From assembly GCA_016218705.1 (NCBI GenBank), contig JACRDC010000023.1, positions 1 to 49,036 on the forward strand: a DNA stretch of 49,036 nt, given 5' to 3'. Of the stretch, positions 7,700 through 15,618 are shown piece by piece. The notes under the pieces were generated by a model. The model ran no database searches, was not told the origin of the DNA, and saw only the letters and a list, made by a program, of their open reading frames with translations. A program made the position numbers and the translations under genes. Position 1 is the stretch's first letter, and every line of letters starts with the position of its first letter. Origin of the DNA: Desulfarculus sp. Its GTDB lineage: Bacteria > Desulfobacterota > Desulfarculia > Desulfarculales > Desulfarculaceae.

Positions 7700-8166
7700 G
7701 AGTCGTCCTCGCTCAGCCCGGCGGCCAAGCGCACGGCGTCAATGATCTTGTGGTAGCCGGTGCAGCGGCACAGGTTGCCGGCAATGGCCTGGGCTATCTC
7801 CTGGCGGCTGGGCCGGGGCTGGCGGGCCAGCAGGGCGTGGCTGGCGAGCACCATGCCCGGCGTGCAGAAGCCGCACTGCACGGCCCCGGCCCGGGCAAAG
7901 GCCTCTTGCAGGGGATGAGGGGCCTCGCCGCCGGCCAGGCCCTCGATGGTCAGCACCTCATGGCCCGCCAGTTGGGCGGCCAGCAGCAGACAGGACAGCC
8001 GGGGCACGCCGTCCAAGAGGATGGCGCAGGCCCCGCACTCGCCAGCCCCGCAGGCCTCCTTGACCCCCGTGAGCCCCAGGTCCTGGCGCAGCAGGTCCAC
8101 CACCCGGCGGTCGGGGTCGCACTCCACGCGGGTGGCCTGGCCGTTGAGGGTGAAATGGAGGATCAT
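7696..8166 (-). CDS. Molybdenum hydroxylase 2Fe-2S (small) subunit, CoxS/XdhC type
   Basis: 156 residues carrying two 2Fe-2S clusters. The plant-type cluster is CGAGECGACAILLDG with a later C (about residues 40-65), and the helical cluster is CGFCTPGM (about 100-107) with CRCTGY (about 134-139). The start at 8166 (MILHFTLNG) has GGGAGG upstream. The family relays electrons from the Mo-pterin subunit to FAD. An almost identical copy of the first codons, beginning GTGATCCTCCACTTC, lies upstream at 8295-8271, where it overlaps the stop of the large subunit. The original start was probably there and was separated from the rest of the gene by a repeat insertion; the gene now uses the second copy. 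Confidence 0.92.
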   Translation of the reverse strand: MILHFTLNGQATRVECDPDRRVVDLLRQDLGLTGVKEACGAGECGACAILLDGVPRLSCLLLAAQLAGHEVLTIEGLAGGEAPHPLQEAFARAGAVQCGFCTPGMVLASHALLARQPRPSRQEIAQAIAGNLCRCTGYHKIIDAVRLAAGLSEDDS

Positions 8167-8295
8167 GCGTCCGCCTCCCTGCCTGACCCTACTGGCCTCA
8201 ACGGGAGCCGCCGGCATAGGCCATGACGGCAGCCTGGCCCGACCCGTATCTGCCCGCCGCGGCTCGCGGCCCGTTGAGGGTGAAGTGGAGGATCA
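8141..8295. repeat. 25-bp direct repeat flanking an inserted repeat element
   Basis: Positions 8141-8165 and 8271-8295 match at 24 of 25 bases. Both encode (minus strand) the start of the 2Fe-2S subunit. The 105 bases between them contain one copy of the interspersed repeat (8200-8270). The outer copy overlaps the TGA of the large subunit; the inner copy begins the present gene. This looks like a target-site or recombinational duplication created when the element entered. Confidence 0.75.
8200..8270 (+). repeat. Interspersed repeat, copy 1 (core GACCCGTATCTGCCC)
   Basis: It begins AACGGGAGCCGCCGGC, has a variable middle, and ends CCCGACCCGTATCTGCCC then CGCCGCGGCTCGCGG. Related copies lie at 15264-15330, 15546-15618, 33890-33935 (minus) and 36331-36402 (minus). 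The GC-rich ends can pair with each other (for example CCGCGGCTCGCGG), so a transcript would fold. Confidence 0.7.
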
Positions 8296-10602
8296 CGAAC
8301 CTGCTCCCTTGCCGTCCTCTTGCAGGGCCATCAGCACCCGCTCGGGCGTGAAGGGCGCCTGGGGCAGGTGGCGGCCCAGGGCCTGGGCCAGGGCGTTGCC
8401 CACCGCCGGCAAGGGCCCGTCAATGCCGATCTCACCGCAGCCCTTGAGCCCCAAGGGGCCGGACTCCTCCCAGGAGGGCACCGCCAGACACTCTATGGGC
8501 GGCAGGTCCAGGGCCGTGGGGATGAGGTAGGTGGCCAGGTCTGTATGCTGGGGCTGGCCGGCGGGGGCGGGCAGCTCCTCCATGAGGGCGTAGCCCAGGC
8601 CCTGGGCCACGCCGCCCTGCATCTGCTGCTCCCAGACCTGGGGGTTGAGCACCTGGCCGCAGTCGGCGGCCACCAGGTAGCCGGTGACCCGCGCCAGGCC
8701 GGTCAACTCGTCCACCTCCACCCGCGCCAAATGCACCGCGTAGGAGAAGACGCCGTGGGGCAAGCCGTGCAGTTGCAGGGCCGGGTCGGCGCTGGGGCGC
8801 TCTGGCACCACCGGCGCGCGATAGCGGTGGGTGGCCGTGCGTTCCTCGGGGCTGAGCATTTTGGCCAACTGGGCCAGGGGCAGGGTGCGTCCCGAGGGGC
8901 GGTGCCTCACCGCCCCGGGCACCAGGGCCATCTCGGCCGGCGTGGCGAACAGGGCGTCGGCGGCCCGGGCCAGCAGGCGCTCCTTGAGGGCCTGGGCGGC
9001 GGGCAAGAGGGCGTTGGCAAAGGTGTAGGTGGTGCGGCTGGCCGAGGAGGAGCCCGAGGGCAGGGTGCGGTCGGTGTCGGGCAGCACCAGCTCCAGCCCT
9101 TCGGCCTCCTGGCCCAGCACCAGGCCGGCCAGTTGCAGAAAGGTGCCGGCGTTGCCCTGGCCCATGTCCACCACCCCGCAGTAGACCCTGAAGACGCCCT
9201 CGCCGGTCAACTCGACCTTGGCGTTGGCCACGTCGGGGATGACCGGGCCGTAGCCCATGCCGTGCAGCACGGCGGCCAGGCCCACTCCCCGGCGCTGGCC
9301 CGCCGGCGCCGCCGCCCGCCAGGCCGGGGCTTCCTTCCATTGGCGGTGACCAGCCACCGCCTCCAGGCATTGGGCCAGGCCGGTGGAACCGGCAAGCGTC
9401 ACGCCCACGGGGTTGACGTCGCCGCGCTTGAGGGCGTTTTGGCGGCGCAGCTCCAGGGGGTCCAGGCCCAGGCGCGTGGCCAAAAGGTCCATGGTCTGTT
9501 CCATGGCCGCCGCCACCTGGGGCACCCCGAAGCCCCGGAAGGCCCCGCCGATGGGGTTGTTGGTGTAGACGGCCTGGCCGTGCAGGTCCACGTGGGGGAT
9601 GCGGTAGGGGCCGGCGGCGTGCTCCAGGCCCAGCGTCAGCACGGCCCCGCCCAGGTGGTCGTAGGGGCCGGTGTCATAGATGATGCGCGCCTCCAGGGCC
9701 TGCAGGCGGCCCTGGTCGTCAGACCCCAGGCGGTAGCGCAGGCGGGCCGGGTGGCGCTTGCTGCTGGCCAGGATGCTCTCCTCGCGGCTGAGCCACATCT
9801 TCACCGGCCGGCCGCCGGCGTGCAGCGCGGCCAGGCCCAAGAGACTCTGCACGGTGACGCCGTCCTTGCCGCCGAAGGCCCCGCCGCAGTAGGGCGCCAC
9901 CATGCGCAGGCGCCCCGGCTCCAGGCCCAGCACCTCGGCCACCTCCAGGCGGTCGCGAAAAGGCGTCTGGGTGGAGGCCACCATGGTCAGGCGGCCGTCC
10001 TGGCCCATCTGGGCCCAGCCGTTCTCGGTCTCCAGGTAGGCGTGCTCCTGGCGGGGCAGGTCGAAGCTGGCCTCAACCACCACGGCGCAGCCCTCCAGGG
10101 CCGCCGCGCCCTGGCCGGTGGTGACGCGCCCCTCCAGGAGCAGGTTGCCCTGGGGGCGCTCCGGGTGCACCAGGGGCGCGCCGGGCAGGAGGGCCTCCTC
10201 TGGGTCCAGCACGGGGGCCAAGGGCTCCAGGTCGGTCTCAATCAGGGCCAAGGCCCGGGCCAGGGTGGCCTGATCCGAAGCCACCACCAGGGCCAGGGCG
10301 TCGCCGGAATAACGCACCTTGTCGTCCACCAGCACCGGCTGGTCCTTCTGCACCACCCCTTGGCGGTTGACGCCCGGCACGTCGGCGGCGGCGAGCACCG
10401 CCGTCACGCCCGGCAGGGCGCGGGCCGCCGCCAGATTGAGGCCGCGCAGACGGGCGTGGGGCACCCCCGCCCGCTTGACCCCGGCCCACAACAGCCCTGG
10501 CGGGTAGAAGTCGCAGGCGTACTTCTCGCGTCCGCTGGCCTTGTCCAGGGCGTCGGGCCGGGGCGGCAGGCCAAGTTGCAGATGTGGCCGGGGCCAAGTC
10601 AT
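8293..10602 (-). CDS. Molybdenum hydroxylase Mo-pterin (large) subunit, xanthine dehydrogenase/aldehyde oxidase family
   Basis: 769 residues. An N-terminal hammerhead domain (ALDKASGREKYACDF to about residue 120) precedes the Mo-cofactor domains. Family marks include PYCGGAFGGKDG (about 232-243), AFRGFGVPQ with the substrate-facing Arg, GVVDMGQGN, and the catalytic Glu in GLKGCGEIGIDGPLPAVGNAL near the C-terminus. The family hydroxylates N-heterocycles or aldehydes; FRGFG favours a purine or aromatic-heterocycle-type enzyme, but the substrate is not determined. It is the first gene of the three-gene operon and diverges from the MFS gene across 180 bases. No CoxD/F-type maturation genes are adjacent. 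Confidence 0.9.
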   Translation of the reverse strand: MTWPRPHLQLGLPPRPDALDKASGREKYACDFYPPGLLWAGVKRAGVPHARLRGLNLAAARALPGVTAVLAAADVPGVNRQGVVQKDQPVLVDDKVRYSGDALALVVASDQATLARALALIETDLEPLAPVLDPEEALLPGAPLVHPERPQGNLLLEGRVTTGQGAAALEGCAVVVEASFDLPRQEHAYLETENGWAQMGQDGRLTMVASTQTPFRDRLEVAEVLGLEPGRLRMVAPYCGGAFGGKDGVTVQSLLGLAALHAGGRPVKMWLSREESILASSKRHPARLRYRLGSDDQGRLQALEARIIYDTGPYDHLGGAVLTLGLEHAAGPYRIPHVDLHGQAVYTNNPIGGAFRGFGVPQVAAAMEQTMDLLATRLGLDPLELRRQNALKRGDVNPVGVTLAGSTGLAQCLEAVAGHRQWKEAPAWRAAAPAGQRRGVGLAAVLHGMGYGPVIPDVANAKVELTGEGVFRVYCGVVDMGQGNAGTFLQLAGLVLGQEAEGLELVLPDTDRTLPSGSSSASRTTYTFANALLPAAQALKERLLARAADALFATPAEMALVPGAVRHRPSGRTLPLAQLAKMLSPEERTATHRYRAPVVPERPSADPALQLHGLPHGVFSYAVHLARVEVDELTGLARVTGYLVAADCGQVLNPQVWEQQMQGGVAQGLGYALMEELPAPAGQPQHTDLATYLIPTALDLPPIECLAVPSWEESGPLGLKGCGEIGIDGPLPAVGNALAQALGRHLPQAPFTPERVLMALQEDGKGAGS

Positions 10603-10782
10603 AAATGCGGTCCGCCGGGGGAGGTTGGGTGGTTGCCGCTATTCTGGTGGCCGCTGGTCTGGTTTGTCAAAGCAAAAGCGCCGCCCGCGCACGCCGGCCA
10701 CGGGGGGCTTGGCAGGGCGGTCCGTCTGCGTTAGAACTAATCAGTCGCTACCCCACGGCCACCCGGCCAGAAAGCCCGCGCC

Positions 10783-11982
10783 TTGCCGCAACCCAACCCC
10801 AGCGCCAGCCCCCCGCCCCCCTTGTGGAACAAGGGCTTCGTGGTCATGTCGGTGGCGGCCTTTTTCACCTTTTGCAACATGGCGGTGTTTTTCGCCTTTG
10901 CCGGCTATCTGCGCACCCTGCCCCTTGACCCCCACTGGCACGGGGCCATCATGGGCGTCTTCGCCCTGGTGCCGCTTATCCTGCGCCCCTTTGTCAGCCC
11001 CTTCTTCACGCCGGCCAACGCCGCCCGGGCCATGGCCTGGCTGGCCCCGCTGGTGGCGGCCTGCCTGCTGGCCTACAACCTGGCCCAGGACGTCGTGAGC
11101 CTAATGATCGTGCGCGTCCTGCACGGTACGGCCTATGTGCTCTTGATGAGCGCCAACCTGGCCGGGTTTGTGGGCTATGTCCATCCCCAGCGCAGCGGCC
11201 AGGCCTTTGGCTACGTGGCGGTGATCGTGCTCCTGCCCTACGCGGTGATTCCGCCGCTCATGGGCTGGGCCGGCGAGGTGCTGGGCGGCTACCTGCACCA
11301 GCTCAATCTTGCGGCCCTTTTCATGCTTTTTATTCCGCCCCTGGTGCTCCTGGTCAAGGGCGGCGCCGGCCAGAGCGGGGCCATCCCGGCCCAACGCCCC
11401 ACCTGGCCCGAGATCAAGGGCAACCTAGGCGACCGCCGCATCATCTGCCTGCTGGGCCTGGCGCTGTTGCTCTACACCAGCTTCGCGGTGCTGTTCTTCT
11501 ACGCCCAGGGCTTTGGTCAGGCCCTGGGCCTGGCCAATCCGGGCTGGTTTTTCACCTGCTCCACCATCGCCGAGATCCTGGTGCGCGCCGTGGCGGGCGG
11601 GCTTTTCGATCGCCTGCCCAAGCCACCGCTGCTGGCCGGCGCCCTGGCCCTCTTGGTCCTGTGCTTCCTGGGCCTGGACCTGGTGGGCGGCGAGGCTTCC
11701 TTTTTTGGTCTGGGACTAATGTTCGGCCTGGGCCTGGGGGTGGCCATGCCCCTGATAAACGCCCTGGCCTTCGGCCTGTCGGCCCCCCGCCTGCGCTCCT
11801 TCAACACCAATATGGGCATGCAGATGTTCCAGGGCGGCTACTTCCTGGGGCCGCTGCTGGGTGGCCCCCTGCTGGCCCTGTGGGGCTATGCCTGGCTCTT
11901 CCCGGCCTGCGCCGGCCTGTGTCTGCTGGCCCTTTTACTGGTGCCGGGCCTGGGCCGCGGGGCTGGCCAGCCGTCGGAATAG
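10783..11982 (+). CDS. MFS transporter
   Basis: About 399 residues with 12 hydrophobic helices in two six-helix halves, separated by a loop (GGAGQSGAIPAQRPTWPEIKG) near residues 190-210. The N-terminal half starts LWNKGFVVMSVAAFFTFCNMAVFFAFAG, and a GFVGYVHPQRSGQAFGY segment near residues 126-142 fits the motif region of the superfamily. The start is uncertain: 10783 is a TTG without a good ribosome site, and the next in-frame ATG is at the start of MSVAAFF, which would cut into the first helix. The substrate is unknown. The divergent molybdenum hydroxylase could be related, since such transporters often feed the neighbouring enzyme, but that is only inference. Confidence 0.8.
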   Translation: MPQPNPSASPPPPLWNKGFVVMSVAAFFTFCNMAVFFAFAGYLRTLPLDPHWHGAIMGVFALVPLILRPFVSPFFTPANAARAMAWLAPLVAACLLAYNLAQDVVSLMIVRVLHGTAYVLLMSANLAGFVGYVHPQRSGQAFGYVAVIVLLPYAVIPPLMGWAGEVLGGYLHQLNLAALFMLFIPPLVLLVKGGAGQSGAIPAQRPTWPEIKGNLGDRRIICLLGLALLLYTSFAVLFFYAQGFGQALGLANPGWFFTCSTIAEILVRAVAGGLFDRLPKPPLLAGALALLVLCFLGLDLVGGEASFFGLGLMFGLGLGVAMPLINALAFGLSAPRLRSFNTNMGMQMFQGGYFLGPLLGGPLLALWGYAWLFPACAGLCLLALLLVPGLGRGAGQPSE

Positions 11983-12020
11983 GCTTGCCGCGCCGGCCGG
12001 TTGGCCGCAAACTTGATCTT

Positions 12021-12048
12021 GGCGCCGGGGGCTAAAACCCCAGGCGCC
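12021..12048. other. GC-rich hairpin between the MFS and ATPase genes
   Basis: GGCGCCGGGG at 12021-12030 pairs with CCCCAGGCGCC (one bulge), closing a seven-base loop (GCTAAAA). No run of T follows, so it may be a rho-assisted pause or processing site rather than a simple terminator. Confidence 0.45.
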
Positions 12049-12084
12049 GACTAGGTAACTTTCGCGGGAGGCCGGTGAACGGGC

Positions 12085-14667
12085 ATGGCGGCCAACTCGG
12101 CATACGGCCTGAACTTGGCCGGCCTGGAGGGGCTTCAGCCCCAGGAGGCCGGCCGCCGCCTGGCCCAGCACGGCCCCAACGAGTTGCCCGCCGCGCGGCC
12201 CCGGCCCCTGTGGTCCCTGGCCCTGGGGGTGCTGCGAGAACCCATGTTCCTGCTGCTGGTGGGGGCCGGGGCCATCTACCTGGCCCTGGGCGACCTCCGC
12301 GAGGCCTGCATGCTGCTGGCCTTCGTACTGGTGGTCATGGCCATCACCCTCTACCAGGAGCGCAAGACCGAGCGGGCGTTGACCGCCCTGCGCGACCTAA
12401 GCAGCCCGCGCGCCCTGGTGATCCGGGGTGGCCAGCAGGTACGCATCCCCGGCCGCGAGGTGGTCAAGGGCGATCTGCTCATCCTGAGCGAGGGTGACCG
12501 GGTGCCCGCCGACGGCGTGGTGCTGGCCTGCCTCAACCTCTGCCTTGACGAATCCCTGCTCAGCGGCGAGTCGGAGCCGGTGCGCAAGCTGCCCGGCGAG
12601 GTGGTGCTGGCCATGGCCCCGCCGGGCGGCGACGGACTGCCCTTCGTGTACTCGGGCAGCCTGGTGGTGGGCGGTCAGGGTATTTGCCAGGTGCTGGCCG
12701 TGGGCGCCGAGAGCCAACTAGGCAAGATTGGCCGCGCCCTGGCCAGCCTGCCCCAGGAGCCCACCGGCCTGGAGCGCCAGACCCGCCGCCTGGTGCGCCG
12801 CCTGGCCCTGGCCGGGGCGCTTTTGTGCGCCCTGGTGGTGGTGCTCTACGGGCTCAGCCGCCAGGACTGGCTGCACGGCTTCCTGGCCGGGCTCTCCCTG
12901 GCCATGGCCATGCTGCCCGAGGAATTCCCGGTGGTGCTGTCCATCTTTTTAGCCCTGGGGGCCTGGCGCATCTCCCAAAAAAACGTGCTGACCCGGCGTA
13001 TGCCCGCCGTGGAGAACCTGGGCGCGGCCACGGTGCTGTGCGTGGACAAGACCGGCACGCTCACCCAGAACCGCATGAGCGTGGCCAGGGTCTGGGCCGG
13101 CGGCCAGTTCTTCGACCTGGGCGCCGACGGCCAACGCCCCTTGCCCGAGGCCTTCCATCAGGTGATCGAGTTTGGCATACTGGCCAGCCAGCCCGAGGCC
13201 TTCGACCCCATGGACCAGGCCCTCCAGCGCCTGGGCGCCCAGCAGCCAGGCCTTTTGGAGCATCTGCACCACGACTGGGAGTTGGTGCGCGAGTATCCCC
13301 TGTCCCACGAGATGCTGGCCCTGTCCCACGTGTGGCGGGCCGCCGGCGACGGTCAGTACGTCATCGCCGCCAAGGGCGCGCCCGAGGCCATCGCCGACCT
13401 GTGCCACCTGAATCCGGCCCAGGCCGGGGAGATGGCGGGCCTGGTGCGGACCATGGCCCGGGAGGGCCTGCGCACCATCGCCGTGGCCGCCGCCCGCTTC
13501 GGCCAGGAGCCCCTCCCCGGCGGCCAGCACGACTTCGCCTTCAGTCTGGTGGGCCTGGTGGGGCTCATGGACCCCCTGCGCCCCGGGGTGCCGGCGGCCA
13601 TCGAGGAGTGCCGCCGGGCCGGCATCCGGGTGGTCATGATAACCGGCGATCACCCCCGCACGGCCCTGGCCATCGCCGCCCAGGCCGGCCTGCCGGAAGG
13701 CGGCCAGGTGCTCACCGGCCCCGAGTTGGAGGGCCTGGACGACCAGGCCTTGGGCGCGCGCCTGGCCCAGATCAACGTCTTCGCCCGGGTGGCCCCGGAG
13801 CAGAAGATGCGCCTGGTGCAGGCCCTCAAGGCCCGGGGCGAGGTGGTGGCCATGACCGGCGACGGGGTCAACGACGCCCCGGCCCTCAAGGCCGCCCACA
13901 TCGGGGTGGCCATGGGCGGCCGGGGCACCGACGTGGCCCGCGAGTCGGCCGGCCTGGTGCTCCTGGACGACGACTTCTCCTCCATCGTGGCGGCGGTGCG
14001 CCTGGGCCGGCGCATCTACGACAACCTGCGCAAGGCCATGTCCTACGTGCTGGCCGTGCACATGCCCATCGCCGGGTTGTCCCTGGCTCCCGTGCTCCTG
14101 GGCTGGCCCCTGATCCTGTTGCCGGCCCACATCGTCTTCCTGGAGATGATAATAGACCCGGCCTGCTCGGTGGCCTTCGAGGCCGAGCCCGAGGAGGCGG
14201 GCATCATGGACCGCCCGCCCCGCGACCCAGGCGAGCCCCTCTTCGGCGGCGGCACCGTGCTGGCCAGCCTGCTGCAAGGGCTCTTGGCCCTGGCCATGGT
14301 GCTGGGGGTGTACCTGCTGGCCAGCGGGCGCGGGGCCAGCCAGGACCAGGCCCGCGCCCTGGCCTTCACCACCCTGGTGTTGACCAACCTGGGGCTGATC
14401 CTGGCCAACCGCTCCTGGACCAGCCCGCTCCTGGCCAGCCTGAAGCGTCCCAACCCGGCCCTGTGGTGGGTGCTGGCCGGCTCGCTGGCCTTCTTGGGGC
14501 TGGTGCTGTATGTGCCCTTTTTACGCGGCCTGTTCCACTTCGAGCCCGTGGGCCTGGACGGCTTGCTGCTCTGCCTGGCCGCCGGGGTTTTCAGCGTCTT
14601 GTTTTTCGAGCTATGCAAGCTGCCGCGCCGGCTGCGCCAGGGGGGCAGGCATCATGAACGCCCCTGA
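12085..14667 (+). CDS. P-type cation-transporting ATPase (P2-like)
   Basis: 860 residues with the full P-type set. The N-terminal cation-ATPase domain (LQPQEAGRRLAQHGPNELP) is followed by helices 1-2 and by the actuator with SGESEPVRK (about residues 156-164). Helix 4 has PEEFPVV. DKTGTLTQN (about 321-329) holds the phosphorylated Asp, KGAPEAI marks the nucleotide domain, and GDGVNDAPALK (about 592-602) is the hinge. Six C-terminal helices include EMIIDPACSVAFEAE. PEEFP replaces the PEGLP of classical Ca pumps, so the ion (Ca, Mn or another) is undecided. It uses ATP to move cations across the inner membrane. The next gene overlaps its end by 14 bases. Confidence 0.92.
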   Translation: MAANSAYGLNLAGLEGLQPQEAGRRLAQHGPNELPAARPRPLWSLALGVLREPMFLLLVGAGAIYLALGDLREACMLLAFVLVVMAITLYQERKTERALTALRDLSSPRALVIRGGQQVRIPGREVVKGDLLILSEGDRVPADGVVLACLNLCLDESLLSGESEPVRKLPGEVVLAMAPPGGDGLPFVYSGSLVVGGQGICQVLAVGAESQLGKIGRALASLPQEPTGLERQTRRLVRRLALAGALLCALVVVLYGLSRQDWLHGFLAGLSLAMAMLPEEFPVVLSIFLALGAWRISQKNVLTRRMPAVENLGAATVLCVDKTGTLTQNRMSVARVWAGGQFFDLGADGQRPLPEAFHQVIEFGILASQPEAFDPMDQALQRLGAQQPGLLEHLHHDWELVREYPLSHEMLALSHVWRAAGDGQYVIAAKGAPEAIADLCHLNPAQAGEMAGLVRTMAREGLRTIAVAAARFGQEPLPGGQHDFAFSLVGLVGLMDPLRPGVPAAIEECRRAGIRVVMITGDHPRTALAIAAQAGLPEGGQVLTGPELEGLDDQALGARLAQINVFARVAPEQKMRLVQALKARGEVVAMTGDGVNDAPALKAAHIGVAMGGRGTDVARESAGLVLLDDDFSSIVAAVRLGRRIYDNLRKAMSYVLAVHMPIAGLSLAPVLLGWPLILLPAHIVFLEMIIDPACSVAFEAEPEEAGIMDRPPRDPGEPLFGGGTVLASLLQGLLALAMVLGVYLLASGRGASQDQARALAFTTLVLTNLGLILANRSWTSPLLASLKRPNPALWWVLAGSLAFLGLVLYVPFLRGLFHFEPVGLDGLLLCLAAGVFSVLFFELCKLPRRLRQGGRHHERP

Positions 14668-15043
14668 GCTTGTCTTTGTCTACGGCACCCTGCGCCGGGG
14701 CTACGTCAATCACTCCCTGCTGGGGGGCGCGAGCGCCCTGGGGCCGGCCCGCACAAGAGAGGCCTACGCCCTGTACCTGGACGACTTCCCCTACCTGGTG
14801 GAGAGCGAGCCGGTCTGCGCCATCAGCGGCGAGCTGTATGCGGTCAGCGCCAGCGGCCTGGGGCTGTTGGATCAACTGGAGGAGCACCCCTCCTGGTACG
14901 AGCGGCGCCTGAGGCCGGTGGTGGACCAGGAGGGCCAGACCCGGCAGGCCTGGATATACTTCTTCCCCCAGGCCCGGGGCCGGCTCCTGGCCTCGGGCGA
15001 CCTGGCCGAGGCCCGGGACTACACCGGTGGGCAGGCGGGTTGA
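14654..15043 (+). CDS. Gamma-glutamylcyclotransferase-like (GGCT/AIG2) protein
   Basis: 129 residues starting inside the end of the ATPase gene, with AGGGGGGCAGG upstream. The signature VYGTLRRGYVNHSLL (about residues 9-23) is the YGTLxxG substrate-binding loop. The segment LLDQLEEHPSWYERR (about 74-88) supplies the conserved acidic residue and the YxR motif. Family members release 5-oxoproline from gamma-glutamyl amines or peptides. Overlap with the cation pump gene implies co-translation, but a functional link is not obvious. Confidence 0.85.
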   Translation: MNAPELVFVYGTLRRGYVNHSLLGGASALGPARTREAYALYLDDFPYLVESEPVCAISGELYAVSASGLGLLDQLEEHPSWYERRLRPVVDQEGQTRQAWIYFFPQARGRLLASGDLAEARDYTGGQAG

Positions 15044-15051
15044 GTCTTGCG

Positions 15052-15163
15052 GTTTGTAGGTTGGGTAGAGCGTAGCGAATCCCAACATCCTCATTTGGGC
15101 CGAGACGCGGACAATGAAGATGTTGGGTAACGGGGCTTGACGCCCCCAACCCAACCTACAAAC
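15052..15163. repeat. Nested inverted repeat (GTTTGTAGGTTGGG type)
   Basis: A perfect 14-bp outer inverted repeat (GTTTGTAGGTTGGG at 15052-15065 with its complement at 15150-15163) encloses a second 9-bp one (CCCAACATC at 15081-15089 with GATGTTGGG at 15119-15127). Palindromes with this wording are frequent in environmental bacterial genomes as small non-autonomous repeats. It starts eight bases after the stop of the GGCT-like gene. Confidence 0.8.
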
Positions 15164-15183
15164 TATGGTCCTGGTGGCTAAAG

Positions 15184-15238
15184 AGCGAAGCGGGAGATTG
15201 CTTCGTCGCATCCCTACAGGGATGCTCCTCGCAATGAC
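15184..15238. repeat. Dispersed repeat GCGAAGCGGGAGATTGCTTC...CTCGCAATGAC, copy 1
   Basis: This GCGAAGCGGGAGATTGCTTC...CTCGCAATGAC repeat recurs at 39176-39283, where it is paired with an inverted copy. Inside it, ATCCCTACAGGGAT forms a small hairpin. It is a known style of short dispersed repeat in many bacteria, with no established function. Confidence 0.75.
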
Positions 15239-15263
15239 ACTTCTTTCCTAATTTGGCAGCCTC

Positions 15264-15330
15264 CCAACGATAGCCGGCGGCCCCGGCCAACTCGCCTGTC
15301 TCGCCCGACCCGTATATGCCCCGCGGCGGG
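15264..15330 (+). repeat. Interspersed repeat, copy 2 (core GACCCGTATATGCCC)
   Basis: GCCGGCGGCCCCGGCCAACT, then CCCGACCCGTATATGCCC and CGCGGCGGGCACC. It is closest to the copy at 15546-15618, with which it brackets the hairpin cassette at 15385-15543. Confidence 0.7.
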
Positions 15331-15384
15331 CACCCGGCCCCGCGGGGGGCGCGCCTGGCTCCCCTTGTCGCCCGCGACCCGCCA

Positions 15385-15543
15385 TACCAAGTTGCGATCA
15401 AACGAATAGTTTGATCACAACTTGGTATTAGGGCCATGGACGGCCCGCCGGGCGCGTAAGCGCCCGGGAGGCCGGGCAAAACCACGCTTTTGCCCGGCCG
15501 ATCAGCAATCAAAGCCATGGATGGCTTTGATTGCATATTGGTA
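15385..15543. repeat. Hairpin cassette A (four to five consecutive stem-loops)
   Basis: In order: TACCAAGTTGCGATCAAA pairing with its near-complement across a seven-base loop (15385-15427); GGGCC...GGCCC; GGGCGC-GTAA-GCGCCC; GCCGGGCAAAA pairing with TTTTGCCCGGC; and the perfect 13-bp palindrome CAATCAAAGCCAT/ATGGCTTTGATTG (15506-15533). The block starts TACCAA and ends TTGGTA. The first and the GC-rich modules recur in cassette B at 24187. No protein-coding sense is visible. Confidence 0.8.
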
Positions 15544-15545
15544 CT

Positions 15546-15618
15546 AACGGGAGCCGCCGGCCCCGGCCAACTAGCCGGCCTCACCCGACCCGTATATGCC
15601 CCGCCGGGGGCACGCCGC
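15546..15618 (+). repeat. Interspersed repeat, copy 3 (core GACCCGTATATGCCC)
   Basis: AACGGGAGCCGCCGGC starts this copy exactly as in copy 1 at 8200, and CCCGACCCGTATATGCCC follows. It runs up to the stop codon of the YitT gene at 15619. Confidence 0.7.
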
